A DNA stretch of 10,430 nt. Source: Lyophyllum atratum. Taxonomy: Eukaryota; Basidiomycota; Agaricomycetes; Agaricales; Lyophyllaceae. Shown here one piece after another: positions 1 to 7,800 of the stretch (positions are counted from its first letter, which is position 1; the number at the start of each line of letters is the position of its first letter). The translations under genes were made by a program, and so were the position numbers. The stretch lies in contig JACGCN010000150.1 in assembly GCA_014905825.1 (NCBI GenBank), forward strand, positions 1 to 10,430. Direction: 5' to 3'. Under the pieces are notes generated by a model. It was not told where the DNA came from. It was given only the letters and a program-made list of their open reading frames with translations, and ran no database searches.

Positions 1-253
1 GGGAGGTAACGTGCTGTCGTTTAGGACTTCCGGAGGGTTAAGGACGAGGTGGAAATCACATTGTTTGCGGGTACGTGGTTTATCCCCCGGCGCGTACGCA
101 ATCTCACCATGAAACAGGACGACCTTTACCGACAATCTCATTCGATTATGACCATCTCGTTCGGTTATGAATACCATGTGCGCAATCAACCACCGACGCA
201 TGGTCAAGCTCAAATTCCCCCTATCTCAAGATGCGGCCCGCTCTCCGCAAAGG

Positions 254-259
254 TATAAA
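254..259 (+). promoter_or_regulatory. TATA box of the multi-exon gene
   Basis: A TATAAA hexamer lies 59 bases upstream of the chosen start codon at 318. It is followed by a C-rich pyrimidine tract (about 270-292) and a short A-rich stretch, a common arrangement around fungal transcription starts. The start codon sits in a good context (CACCATGCC). The position fits a short leader of roughly 30 nt. I see no other clear element in 1-253, and no open frame there that splices convincingly. Moderate confidence, since TATA-like words occur by chance. Confidence 0.5.
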
Positions 260-317
260 GGTCGCCAGCCGCCACTCCCCCTCCCCCCCCCCAAACACAA
301 CGTTATACCGCCTCACC

Positions 318-665
318 ATGCCAAAGGTAAGCCCTACACATGTATTTTGCTTCCACCCTCTCTGACTGGCCCGCACCTTCCTGCTCAGAACGCTACCAAG
401 GTATTTAATGTCTTCTCATAAATAACAACCTCCCAGAAAGCTAATATTGCCATTCATTTACGGCCAGGACACCACCGCTTCCCAGGTAAGGCCTCCGTCT
501 CCTTGACCTTTGCCTCTATCTCACCCTGTTGTTCAGCCCCCTGATACCCAACTTCGGCCCGAAGACTTCCCTCTGCCACGCGAAGGGGTGAGTCATATAC
601 TGTCTAGGCTTGCTACATGCGTCTAATATTCGTCATCTTCCCCTGCGCAGAACTTCAAAGCTTCG
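318..665 (+). other. Microexon ladder encoding the first 35 residues
   Basis: Five coding exons of 9 (from the ATG), 12, 18, 51 and 15 nt are separated by introns of 62, 67, 51 and 63 nt, with a further 55-nt intron before the 601-nt exon at 721. Every junction is phase 0, and each donor (GTAAGC, GTATTT, GTAAGG, GTGAGT, GTGAGT) and acceptor (CTCAG, GCCAG, TTCAG, CGCAG, TCCAG) is a good match to consensus. CTAAT or ACTAA branch-like words precede several acceptors. The encoded N-terminus starts MPKNATKDTTASQ and is polar and probably disordered. Exon 2 (four codons) is at the small end for fungi, so transcript support would be welcome. Confidence 0.65.
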
Positions 666-3600
666 GTGAGTCTCCTGACGCTTGGGATTCTGACCGCTCA
701 TGCTCACTAATTTTTTCCAGCATAAAAAGGCTCAAAACCTCCTCCAGTCAGCGCAAGAGGTCCTCAAGTCCTCCAGGGAGGAGCAAGCCGCGAAGACCAA
801 AGGCAATGAGCTAGCCGATCTTGTCGAAAGCCACTTCGTCGGGTGGGGCACCATGCCTCTAGTCGGACAAGTTGATACCCCCGAAATCCAGCGGGGCACG
901 TGGAATCCGCGAGACCCGATTCCCACCACCGTCGCCGCCTTCTACCGTCGGCTCGACAACGGGCGTCTCATGGACTCGCTCAATCCTAAACATGCGATCG
1001 TCCTCGCTGTCGATCTCAGTGCCCTCAGTGTACCCCCTTCTAAAACCTCCGACGCCGCCGCTCCCTTGAAGTGGGTCAGAGAGGCTGTTGGCCGCAAGGG
1101 TGTGCTCCTGTTGGTCAATGGCCGTCATCGTGAGGAGCTCATGAAAAAGCAAATGGCCCCCCACACCCATCACATCAGCGAGCTGAAGAAGTTGCTCGAA
1201 TCCATTCCTAAATCCAAGGAACCGAATGGACTAACAGTTACCCAGGTCCATAACGCGATCCAGGAACTGGAGGCGCAGGTGAAGGACTTGAGCCAGTGGA
1301 TGGTCAAGGTTTATGACCTCAGTACGTCGTCATATAATATTAGATTTCTCGGCAATTGACATTTTTTTTTATTGTAGCTGCTCTCGAGAAAGACAAGCGC
1401 GCAGCCGACATCCGGGTCTTTCTCGCTGCAAACCCCGAGATATATGGCCTTGCTGATAGCTCCGATAACGCCTGCCGGATGATCCTGCGTGAAATCGCTG
1501 GCTGTTCCGCCAAAGACGCCCGCGCTCGCATTGACCTTGCGATGGACTATTCCATTACGAACAACAGCAAATTACGCTCAGTCTTCCTCAATACATCGTG
1601 GGCCCTAGCGTTGGCAGATCTCCACCAATTCGAGGGCATCCCACGGTCCGCCTGTCTTTACGTCAACTTCCAGTATGAGACAAAGAACGTCGGCATTCCG
1701 TTCGCCTTCCATTTCCTTCAGGCCACCGTCATCATGTATCAGATACTATCCTCCACCAGCATTGAGTTTGAAGACTTCGATTTCGCATCGGCGCCTGAGG
1801 ATCATCTTCTGAACCTGCACGCCGCTCTCATTCTACGCTTCAAGGAAAGCCCGATGGAGTCCCGTGGCGTCATCGATCACGGGTTCCTCGACACCTCCTT
1901 CTTCGCCATCGTCACGGAGATGTTCAGCAAGCACCTCGCCCTTGTTAGCGCCCGCGGGGGGGAGCCCATCAACTGCAACTCGAACCGGCCAGGTGGCCGA
2001 TCGTGGGACCGCGCTTTCACCCCGTACGCCGCGGAGCTCATCGAGTCCGTTGATAGATGGATTGCTGAGCAGAGAATGGCGTATAAAGAAGACAAGTATC
2101 GCCTGAAGCTCCTGGAGCAGCTCCCCAACAAGCTCCGTTGGGTTCTACACGGGCAGGTCATCCGCCTGAGTGGCCTTGTCCCGCAACTGAAGACCAAGCT
2201 CCCCGTCATGGAGCTGTCGTTCCTGCGGTCGGTCATGCAGGATATGCACACGGTTCAGTTCGCCGTGAACCAGGTGCAACATGTCTTACAATATTAGCTT
2301 CCTCGGTACTTACTATTTTTGCTAGGTCTTGGCTTGGTTCGAGCCTTTCTACCCCTACTTCGTCCACAAACGCAGCAAGGAAACCACCTTGCTTGATGTC
2401 TTGGGTGACCTTTACCGACGTCAGCACGTCAACGCAAAGCCTCAACAAATTACAACCGCCGTGCTCCACATCCTCGCTTGCCTTTATGCCCACCGCAACA
2501 GGGCCCTGACCGTCCTCATGGGGCTTCATCTTGGTCAGGCCCCAGGCTACCTCTCAGACGGCACGGCCTGGCCTGTACCCTCGATTGCTACCAAACCACA
2601 CGATCCCCTCTACACCCGTCCTCAGGAAGGTGCTTGATCAATCAACGAAAGGCTCGAGCCGTGTTCAACAAGAGGTTTTAGATGAACTTCCAGAAGCGCT
2701 GGTCCCCGTCGTCCAATCGGCTTTGTCCCGCACCGGTCGTGGCCTCCAGGATGATATTAACGCCAACGGCTCGAGCAATCGCTCCAACCGCCTCACCACT
2801 GTCACGCGTTTCCTTCACCTCGCCTCTCAACTCTCCTCTAACGAGTTTGATGGGAAGGTTCTGAAGCGGCACATTGTATGGCAGATGCTGTCCGACATTA
2901 CCGGCCCTTGTGACAAAAACAACGTCCCCTACTTCATCGTCTGGTTTGGACCTCCGGCGGAGCCTGACCAATCGGAGTCCGAGCGTGACGACGATGACGG
3001 AGATAGCGACTCAATCTCTGCTGATGTCAGCCCGAACGATCTGGCCATCCTGGATGGCCGACTCCAATCTGAGAAGAAATGCCAGGACGCCATGAACACA
3101 GTTCTAAAACTCATCAAGACTCCGGGCATTGGCTCTGTAATGGCATACTCCGATGGCAAAGTGGGCATCAAGACTCGTCCCGATGCACTGAAAGTCGCCA
3201 GTGCCTTCCGTAAGGTGTGTCATGTTTTGTAATATATCTCCTAGTGTTCTAACGTGCTCCACGCAGATGGTCTCCACCAGTCTGCAGCATAAGGTCAAGG
3301 GCGAGAGGGGCCAGAATTTGCTCTTGCCGCTCCCTCAAACGATCCAAGCCAGCATCGAGAGCCGAATCCCGATCCCTCAGCTCGAGCGAGCGACCGACGC
3401 CCATATACAGGCTTATTTTGCACATCGAACTGCTCACGAACGTGCGATGATCAACACGGGTCAACTGGAGGCTGTCCTTGCAGCAGCGGCACTTGAGAAA
3501 CAGATGGAGGAAGATGAGGACGTGGTGGAGCTCGTCGACCATCCCACAAGCCGGAAGAGGCGGGCGAAGGCGGCTGCAGTCGTAGGCGTTGTTCCTGACT

Positions 3601-5192
3601 CAGACCCAGATGGTGCGTGACACGGCTTTTTCTTATACAACGCAGCCTCTAAAATGTGGTACCGCAGTCAAGCCCGTTGTCAGAGCTAAAAAACAACGTG
3701 TTCTCAACAAGGCAAACACCTCACGCTCCCGTGTGACTGCCGAGGTTATCGAAATCTCGAGTGATGACCAGACAAGTACGTCGCCAGCTTCATCGTGCAG
3801 AGTGTATTGACAACTCCCAATCTAGCTCCTCCTCCCGAATCAGGCAAAGACGGTGCGCACCCAGCGTTTGTTATCTAATACAGTGTCTAATGGCTTTTAT
3901 TGCAGTCAAGCCCGTCATCACTGCCAAGAAACGACTTCCCTTGCGCAAGACCGAGGTCATTGTAATTAGTTCGAGTGACGAGCGGTCTGGTACGTCAGCA
4001 CCTTCATCACCAGAGTGTCGTCCTAACTGCCGACTCAGCCGCCCCTGTCAAACCCGCCATCAAACCCAGAAAGCAAAAGGTCAAGGCGAAGGTCAAATCC
4101 GCCGCCAGGGTGATGTCGGATAGTGATGCGGAACTTGAAGGTACAGTGCCACGCACGCAATATTTCCTTTCTAGCCACTTAACATTAACTGTCTAGTCAC
4201 GAAGAAGTCCGACAGCGTCACCACCGTCTCTGCTGTTGCTTGCTGGCTGTGCCTGGTAAGCCTTATCTTTTTACTCTCGTCTCGGCATGCTGAACTTAAG
4301 GTTGTTTATCATCTGCAGCTCCTGTCAATGTTGAGTCCGCCTCCGTTGACGCCACAAGCCCCCCGCTAGCTGCTGTCACCCCTGATGCATCTGCGGAGGA
4401 GGGAGGAGGTGCTGCACCACCTGTTTCTGTCAACGGTGCTGCCACTCCCGGAGTCCAGGATGATGTCGCTGCCGCCATCAACTCGACTTCATCTGCGGAG
4501 GAGGGAGGACGTGCCACACTGACCGTTTCTGCTAATCGTGATGCTACTCCCCAAGATCTGGAGTCCGATCTCGCTGCCGCCATCAACTCCATCTTCGCAG
4601 AGGCGCGTATGTCTCCTGAGGTTGCTCTTGCGCTGGAAGAGGTCATCATGAACAGTAAGTCCCCTTCAGTTTCCGTCTTTATACACCAAGCTGACATCTT
4701 CGAAGGGTCAAGCAGCATCACACACCCCCCCGAACCAGAACGCCAGTGGCCCGGAAATGGAGTCCTTTGCCAGCGATGACTCGGAGACTCCTCTCAACAA
4801 TGGAGGTGAGCTTTCACACGTTCAATACCTTGTTGTCAGAAACTTATTATTGCTTAGGTCCTGCTGCCATGGACATTGACGAAGATGAAGGGCTCGTCTC
4901 GCTTGGCTCAGACGGGGGCGAAGTCATTGAGGGTTCTCCCAGGCATAAGCGTATTCCAGGTGTGTGACTGCTTGTTTACAAAGTTTTTCACTGACCATCC
5001 TTCCTTCATGCAGCCCTAAACCCTTGGATCGACGACGAGGCTGAAGAGATGGATGGGGACGACGATGACGAGGAGGAGGAGGAAGAAGAAGAAGACGGCG
5101 AGGAGGACGGTTACGACTCTGGTCTGGATGCAGATGGCGAGGACGATGTTGAGATGGAGATCGAGCCTCCCGCGGCCTCGCAGCTGCAGTAG
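318..5192 (+). CDS. Uncharacterised ~1270-residue acidic nuclear-type protein, possible ParB/Srx-like segment, 18 exons
   Basis: Exons inferred from GT-AG sites and frame: 318-326, 389-400, 468-485, 537-587, 651-665, 721-1321, 1378-2273, 2326-2629, 2682-3214, 3267-3612, 3668-3775, 3826-3852, 3906-3989, 4039-4140, 4319-4654, 4716-4805, 4858-4959, 5014-5192 (TAG stop). All introns are 49-67 nt except 4141-4318. I do not recognise the family. Residues about 95-180 (WNPRDPIP, NPKHAIVLAVD, then LLLVNGRHREEL) resemble the ParB/sulfiredoxin fold, whose hallmark is a G-x-[HR]-R motif after a hydrophobic strand; this is inference. Residues 180-810 look helical and globular. The C-terminal third is low complexity: basic patches (SRKRRAKA, RKQKVKAKVK), two hydrophobic-acidic motifs (VIEISSDD at 955-962, VIVISSSDE at 991-999) and a Glu/Asp-rich tail, suggesting a nuclear protein. 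Least certain are the 2630-2681 intron, the 4716 acceptor (4713 also fits) and the treatment of 4197-4255. The gene's existence is well supported; its function is unknown. Confidence 0.8.
2575..2681 (+). other. Region of an obligatory intron with ambiguous boundaries
   Basis: The frame open from 2326 meets a TGA at 2635, while the downstream coding frame (2682-3214) differs, so an intron of length 1 mod 3 is needed here. Preferred: 2630-2681 (52 nt), donor AAG|GTGCTT and acceptor TTTTAG, which splits a codon at phase 1 and keeps the codon pattern typical of this gene up to 2629. Alternatives that also restore frame are 2575-2629 (55 nt, weak GTACCC donor and GGAAG acceptor) and 2512-2557 (46 nt). 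The protein differs by up to about 25 residues between choices. Confidence 0.55.
3613..4140 (+). repeat. Tandem duplication of a two-exon, two-intron module inside the gene
   Basis: Unit A is intron 3613-3667, exon 3668-3775, intron 3776-3825 and exon 3826-3852. Unit B is intron 3853-3905, exon 3906-3989, intron 3990-4038 and exon 4039-4140. Corresponding parts match. The first introns begin GTGCG and end GCAG|TCAAGCCCGT. The second introns both begin GTACGTC, then share CTTCATC and CAGAGTGT. The first exons both encode VKPVV/I-x-AKK, a basic stretch, then EVI-x-ISS-x-D. All exons are symmetric phase 1-1, so gain or loss of a unit leaves the frame intact. Intron sequence is still alignable by eye, so the duplication is not ancient. 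Confidence 0.75.
4197..4255 (+). other. Splice-competent 59-nt cryptic or poison exon
   Basis: The segment is flanked by a GTCTAG acceptor and a CTG|GTAAGC donor and starts TC ACG AAG AAG, like the duplicated exons that start with a codon split as G|TC. If included, it joins the next exon (4319) in phase 0 and runs to a TAG at 4367-4369 after 16 sense codons of that exon. If skipped, 4140 joins 4319 in phase 1 and the frame is kept through the rest of the gene. The main model therefore omits it, leaving a 178-nt intron (4141-4318) that is about three times the usual length here. It may be a regulated poison exon, a decayed third copy of the neighbouring module, or an in-frame exon damaged by a one-base change. 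Confidence 0.5.
4387..4590 (+). repeat. Two tandem 102-bp (34-residue) in-frame repeats in an exon
   Basis: The word TCTGCGGAGGAGGGAGGA recurs exactly 102 bases apart (4390 and 4492), and both units end in a run encoding AAAINS. Unit 1 is 4387-4488 and unit 2 is 4489-4590. At protein level both read as SAEEGG, then a Val/Ser/Ala segment, ATP, a short acidic part and L/VAAAINS. The ends are more conserved than the middles. The segment is Ala/Ser/Pro-rich and probably disordered. It lies between the SUMO-motif module and the acidic tail. Confidence 0.75.
5066..5100 (+). repeat. GAG/GAA purine tract coding for the acidic tail
   Basis: An almost pure GAC/GAT/GAG/GAA run in the last exon encodes a block of Asp then Glu (four D followed by eight E), part of a tail of roughly 50 residues that is mostly acidic. 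The trinucleotide nature makes the Glu count likely to vary between strains. Acidic tails of this sort are common in histone- or DNA-associated nuclear proteins, but composition alone does not assign a role. Confidence 0.7.
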
Positions 5193-5322
5193 ACTATGAG
5201 ACAGTGCTGCGACAGGTTCGCATGTTGACGTTGTTTACATACCTCATACTTAGCTGTGTATTGGTGTCTTGACCCCACCATCTGTTCTGGCAATAGTATG
5301 GTAAAGTCTCTATCAGTCATGT
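5193..5322 (+). other. Presumed 3' untranslated region of the plus-strand gene
   Basis: This follows the TAG stop at 5190-5192. I find no exact AATAAA here; fungal polyadenylation signals are weak and often lack it. An AATAGTATGG stretch near 5293 is A/T-rich but not diagnostic. No open frame continues convincingly. The first sequence related to the downstream satellite appears at about 5323. Confidence 0.35.
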
Positions 5323-5563
5323 CATAGCTGAATCAATATTTCTGTGCGAGCCGGGCGACGAGCCAACAGAGACTCAAGCCCGCGACTCTATAAGCTTTGA
5401 CCGCGGCCCATGTAGCCCCTCTGAGCAGTATTCGAATTATTAGCCACCTGTGAGTCATCTCTAGTACTCAAAAATCCTGTTAAAGTCTTTTACTATAGAA
5501 ATAAATCATGCTACAGCTGAATTCATCTGTTTGTGCGATGGTCACATCCATGGGCCATGCCTG
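5323..5563. repeat. Diverged, truncated relics of the downstream satellite
   Basis: The stretch 5425-5510 (GTATTCGAATTATTAGCCAC, then TGAGTCA, CTAGTACT and TTTTACTATAGAAATAAATC) is a decayed match to the first ~100 bp of the 338-bp monomer, missing the rest. Two related lead-ins precede the copies: AGCTGAATCAATATTTCTGTGCGA at 5327 and AGCTGAATTCATCTGTTTGTGCGA at 5514, about 187 bases apart. A GGCCCATG/GGGCCATGC word follows each before the next copy begins. These look like older steps in the growth of the array. Confidence 0.6.
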
Positions 5564-6584
5564 GGGAGTACTTGAGTTATTAGCCACCCGTGAGTCACCC
5601 CACAGTCTTTTCTAGTACTAGAAATTACTGCTAAAGGCTTTTACTATAGAAATAAATCACGCTCCCCATTAAATTTGACTTTCTACATGTTGCTCGCCTC
5701 CCGCCAGGTCAGCGTACCCTAGCCTTACCCTTCTTTAACTCACTAGAATTTTTTGAACACTCTTAGAAGGCTGCAATGTATTTTAAATTATGCCTCACAT
5801 GCTATCCTGGCCTTTTAACACCCAACCACCCATCCTGGGCAGTCAGAAAGGCCTTCCAAACCCTAGCATGGGTGGGCGCCTCCAGCACGGGCCACGCATG
5901 GGGAGTATTTGAGTTATTAGCCACCCGTGAGTCACCCCACAGTCTTTTCTAGTACTAGAAATTACTGCTAAAGGCTTTTACTATAGAAATAAATCACGCT
6001 CCCCATTAAATTTGACTTTCTACATGTTGCTCGCCTCCCGCCAGGTCAGCGTACCCTAGCCTTACCCTTCTTTAACTCACTAGAATTTTTTGAACACTCT
6101 TAGAAGGCTGCAATGTATTTTAAATTATGCCTCACATGCTATCCTGGCCTTTTAACACCCCAACCACCCATCCTGGGCAGTCAGAAAGGCCTCTCCAAAC
6201 CCTAGCATGGGTGGGCGCCTCCAGCACGGGCCACGCATGGGGAGTATTTGAGTTATTAGCCACCCGTGAGTCACCCCACAGTCTTTTCTAGTACTAGAAA
6301 TTACTGCTAAAGGCTTTTACTATAGAAATAAATCACGCTCCCCATTAAATTTGACTTTCTACATGTTGCTCGCCTCCCGCCAGGTCAGCGTACCCTAGCC
6401 TTACCCTTCTTTAACTCACTAGAATTTTTTGAACACTCTTAGAAGGCTGCAATGTATTTTAAATTATGCCTCACATGCTATCCTGGCCTTTTAACACCCA
6501 ACCACCCATCCTGGGCAGTCAGAAAGGCCTTTCCAAACCCTAGCATGGGTGGGCGCCTCCAGCACGGGCCACGCATGGGGAGTA
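5564..6584. repeat. Satellite array: three ~338-bp near-identical monomers
   Basis: The phrase GAGTTATTAGCCACCCGTGA starts at 5574, 5911 and 6250, giving periods of 337 and 339. A third full monomer ends at about 6584, where GGGGAGTA is followed by unrelated sequence. By eye the copies differ only by single-base length changes in two runs (AACACCCAACC versus AACACCCCAACC; GGCCTTCC, GGCCTCTCC, GGCCTTTCC) and a few substitutions at the left edge, so amplification was recent. Each monomer holds the 16-bp perfect palindrome TTTCTAGTACTAGAAA (5609-5624, 5946-5961, 6285-6300) and a TACTATAGAAATAAATCACG block. No substantial open frame and no terminal inverted repeats are evident. Confidence 0.92.
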
Positions 6585-7212
6585 GTCACCTCAGTCAACC
6601 CATTGACCCCCCCTCTTAGGTGTCACAATTCCATGGAAAGTTACCCCCTAAGAGGCCCTTTGCCCGGGGGCATCCCTTGGTGGGTTTGGGCCTTCCCTGC
6701 CCATGGGCGCCCTAGGGCATCTCTCTGGGATTTCCACCAGGAACACACCCATTGCCCAATTGTGGGTGGCCCGGGCATGGTCTGGGATACCCAACCATAT
6801 GGGTGTGCCCGCATTAAATAATACCTCGTCACAGGGTGCACGGGGTCCTTCATTTTTTTTTTCTTTTTCTGTAGGGCCTCTTTACCGTAGTCATCTACTA
6901 GATGTGGTAAGTTGCTGCAGACAATAACATACTGTCTGCAGATGCCTTCTTTGTGGGGCCGACAGTTGGAGGACTTAAGGTTAGGGTTTCCTATCGGTAT
7001 TACATGACAATCGGAGGATGGTTGGAGGCAGTGTCTCCACATCCATGCCTAGACTGAAATTGAAATTCAAGACATGAATAATACTCGTGTTGATGGAGCA
7101 ATTGGAAATCTTGGGAGATGGTACAGAGTGGGATTCGCAGAACAGCTGGGGACAGGGAAGGTGTACCATCACTTGGGCGACTGTGGAGGGAGGTGGAGCC
7201 AAGGATTTGAAG
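6585..7212. other. Gene-free spacer between the two tandem arrays
   Basis: I see no credible gene here: the open frames are short, lack usable splice sites and have no recognisable domain. The left half (6600-6830) is rich in short GC palindromes (CCCGGG, CCATGG, GGGCGCCC), with an inverted pair CCTCTTAGG (6612-6620) and CCTAAGAGG (6647-6655). A pyrimidine run occurs at about 6852-6870. A single TTAGGG at 6981 is not a telomeric array. The right half (7040-7200) is unremarkable and leads into the 74/84-bp repeats. Confidence 0.6.
6915..6941. repeat. Perfect 9-bp inverted repeat (hairpin)
   Basis: CTGCAGACA (6915-6923) and TGTCTGCAG (6933-6941) are exact reverse complements with a 9-nt A/T-rich loop. 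There is no T-run on either side, and no gene ends here, so a terminator role is not indicated. It may be a chance palindrome, a processed-RNA hairpin or a remnant of a mobile-element end. Confidence 0.6.
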
Positions 7213-7800
7213 GGTGTCCCTACAAGCTGTTTTGGGCACTGCCCACAGGGTGTCCAGCAATACTTTGGGCAACCCACTAGGGATACCCGTATCATAGGGT
7301 GCATGTCCTGAGCTGTTTTGGGAACTGCCCGTAGTGTCCACCATTACTTTGGGCAACCCTGAGGGAACACCCTCATCATAGTGGACATGTCCTGAACATC
7401 ACTGGGTGCAGCCCAAGTGTGCTTGGGCAATCCAGGGGGATCACCCTCATCACACTGGACATGTCCCGAACTCTACTGGGAGCTGCCCTTGATACTCTGG
7501 GCAACCCATTAGGGTCGCCTGTACCATAGGGCACATGTCCTCAGCTGTTTCAGGAATTGCCCGTGGTGTTCACCATCACTTCGGGCAAGCCTGAGGGATT
7601 ACCCTCATCATAGTGGACATGTCCTGAACATCACTGGGTGCTGCCCAAGTGTGCTTGGGCAATCCGGGGGGATCACCCTCATTGCACTGGACATGTCCCG
7701 AACTCTACTGGGAGCTGCCCTTGATACTCTGGGCAACGTCAACCGGACCATAGGGGTAATGCCCAGAATTATACTGGGTGCTGCCCACAGGTGTTTAGCA
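7213..7800. repeat. Higher-order tandem repeat: (84+74+74) bp, twice, plus partial ends
   Basis: The word GGGCAA starts subunits at 7267, 7351, 7425, 7499, 7583, 7657 and 7731, with spacings 84, 74, 74, 84, 74, 74. The larger period is therefore exactly 232 bp. Equivalent 74-bp subunits differ by only 3-4 bases by hand count, while the 84-bp pair has about 16 differences. Subunits share GGACATGTCC/CATGTCCTGA, an ACTGGG-GCTGCCC core and the GGGCAA start. Partial subunits extend to about 7213 on the left and 7800 on the right. Two copies of a perfect stem, GCCCAAG-TGTG-CTTGGGC, occur at 7411-7428 and 7643-7660. No coding potential is convincing. Confidence 0.9.

Noticed and set aside
49..421. 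Short plus-strand frames across the promoter and first introns
   Set aside because: They cross the TATA box, poly-C tract and good splice sites; the microexon model explains the region better.
4296..4721. 141-codon minus-strand frame opposite exons at 4319-4654
   Set aside because: It is the antisense shadow of the Ala/Ser-rich repeat exon, and the plus strand has matching splice sites and frame.
5564..6584. CRISPR-like array
   Set aside because: The unit is 338 bp without short repeats and unique spacers; it is a simple satellite in a eukaryotic context.
6612..6655. Inverted pair CCTCTTAGG / CCTAAGAGG as a rho-independent terminator
   Set aside because: The loop is 26 nt, there is no T-run, no gene ends there, and the DNA is eukaryotic.
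6981..6986. TTAGGG telomere-like hexamer
   Set aside because: Only one copy, no tandem run, so it is not evidence of a telomere or interstitial telomeric repeat.
6549..7356. Several overlapping open frames of 70-130 codons on both strands in the spacer
   Set aside because: They overlap each other in repeat or palindromic DNA, have no recognisable domain, no consistent codon pattern and no splice continuation.
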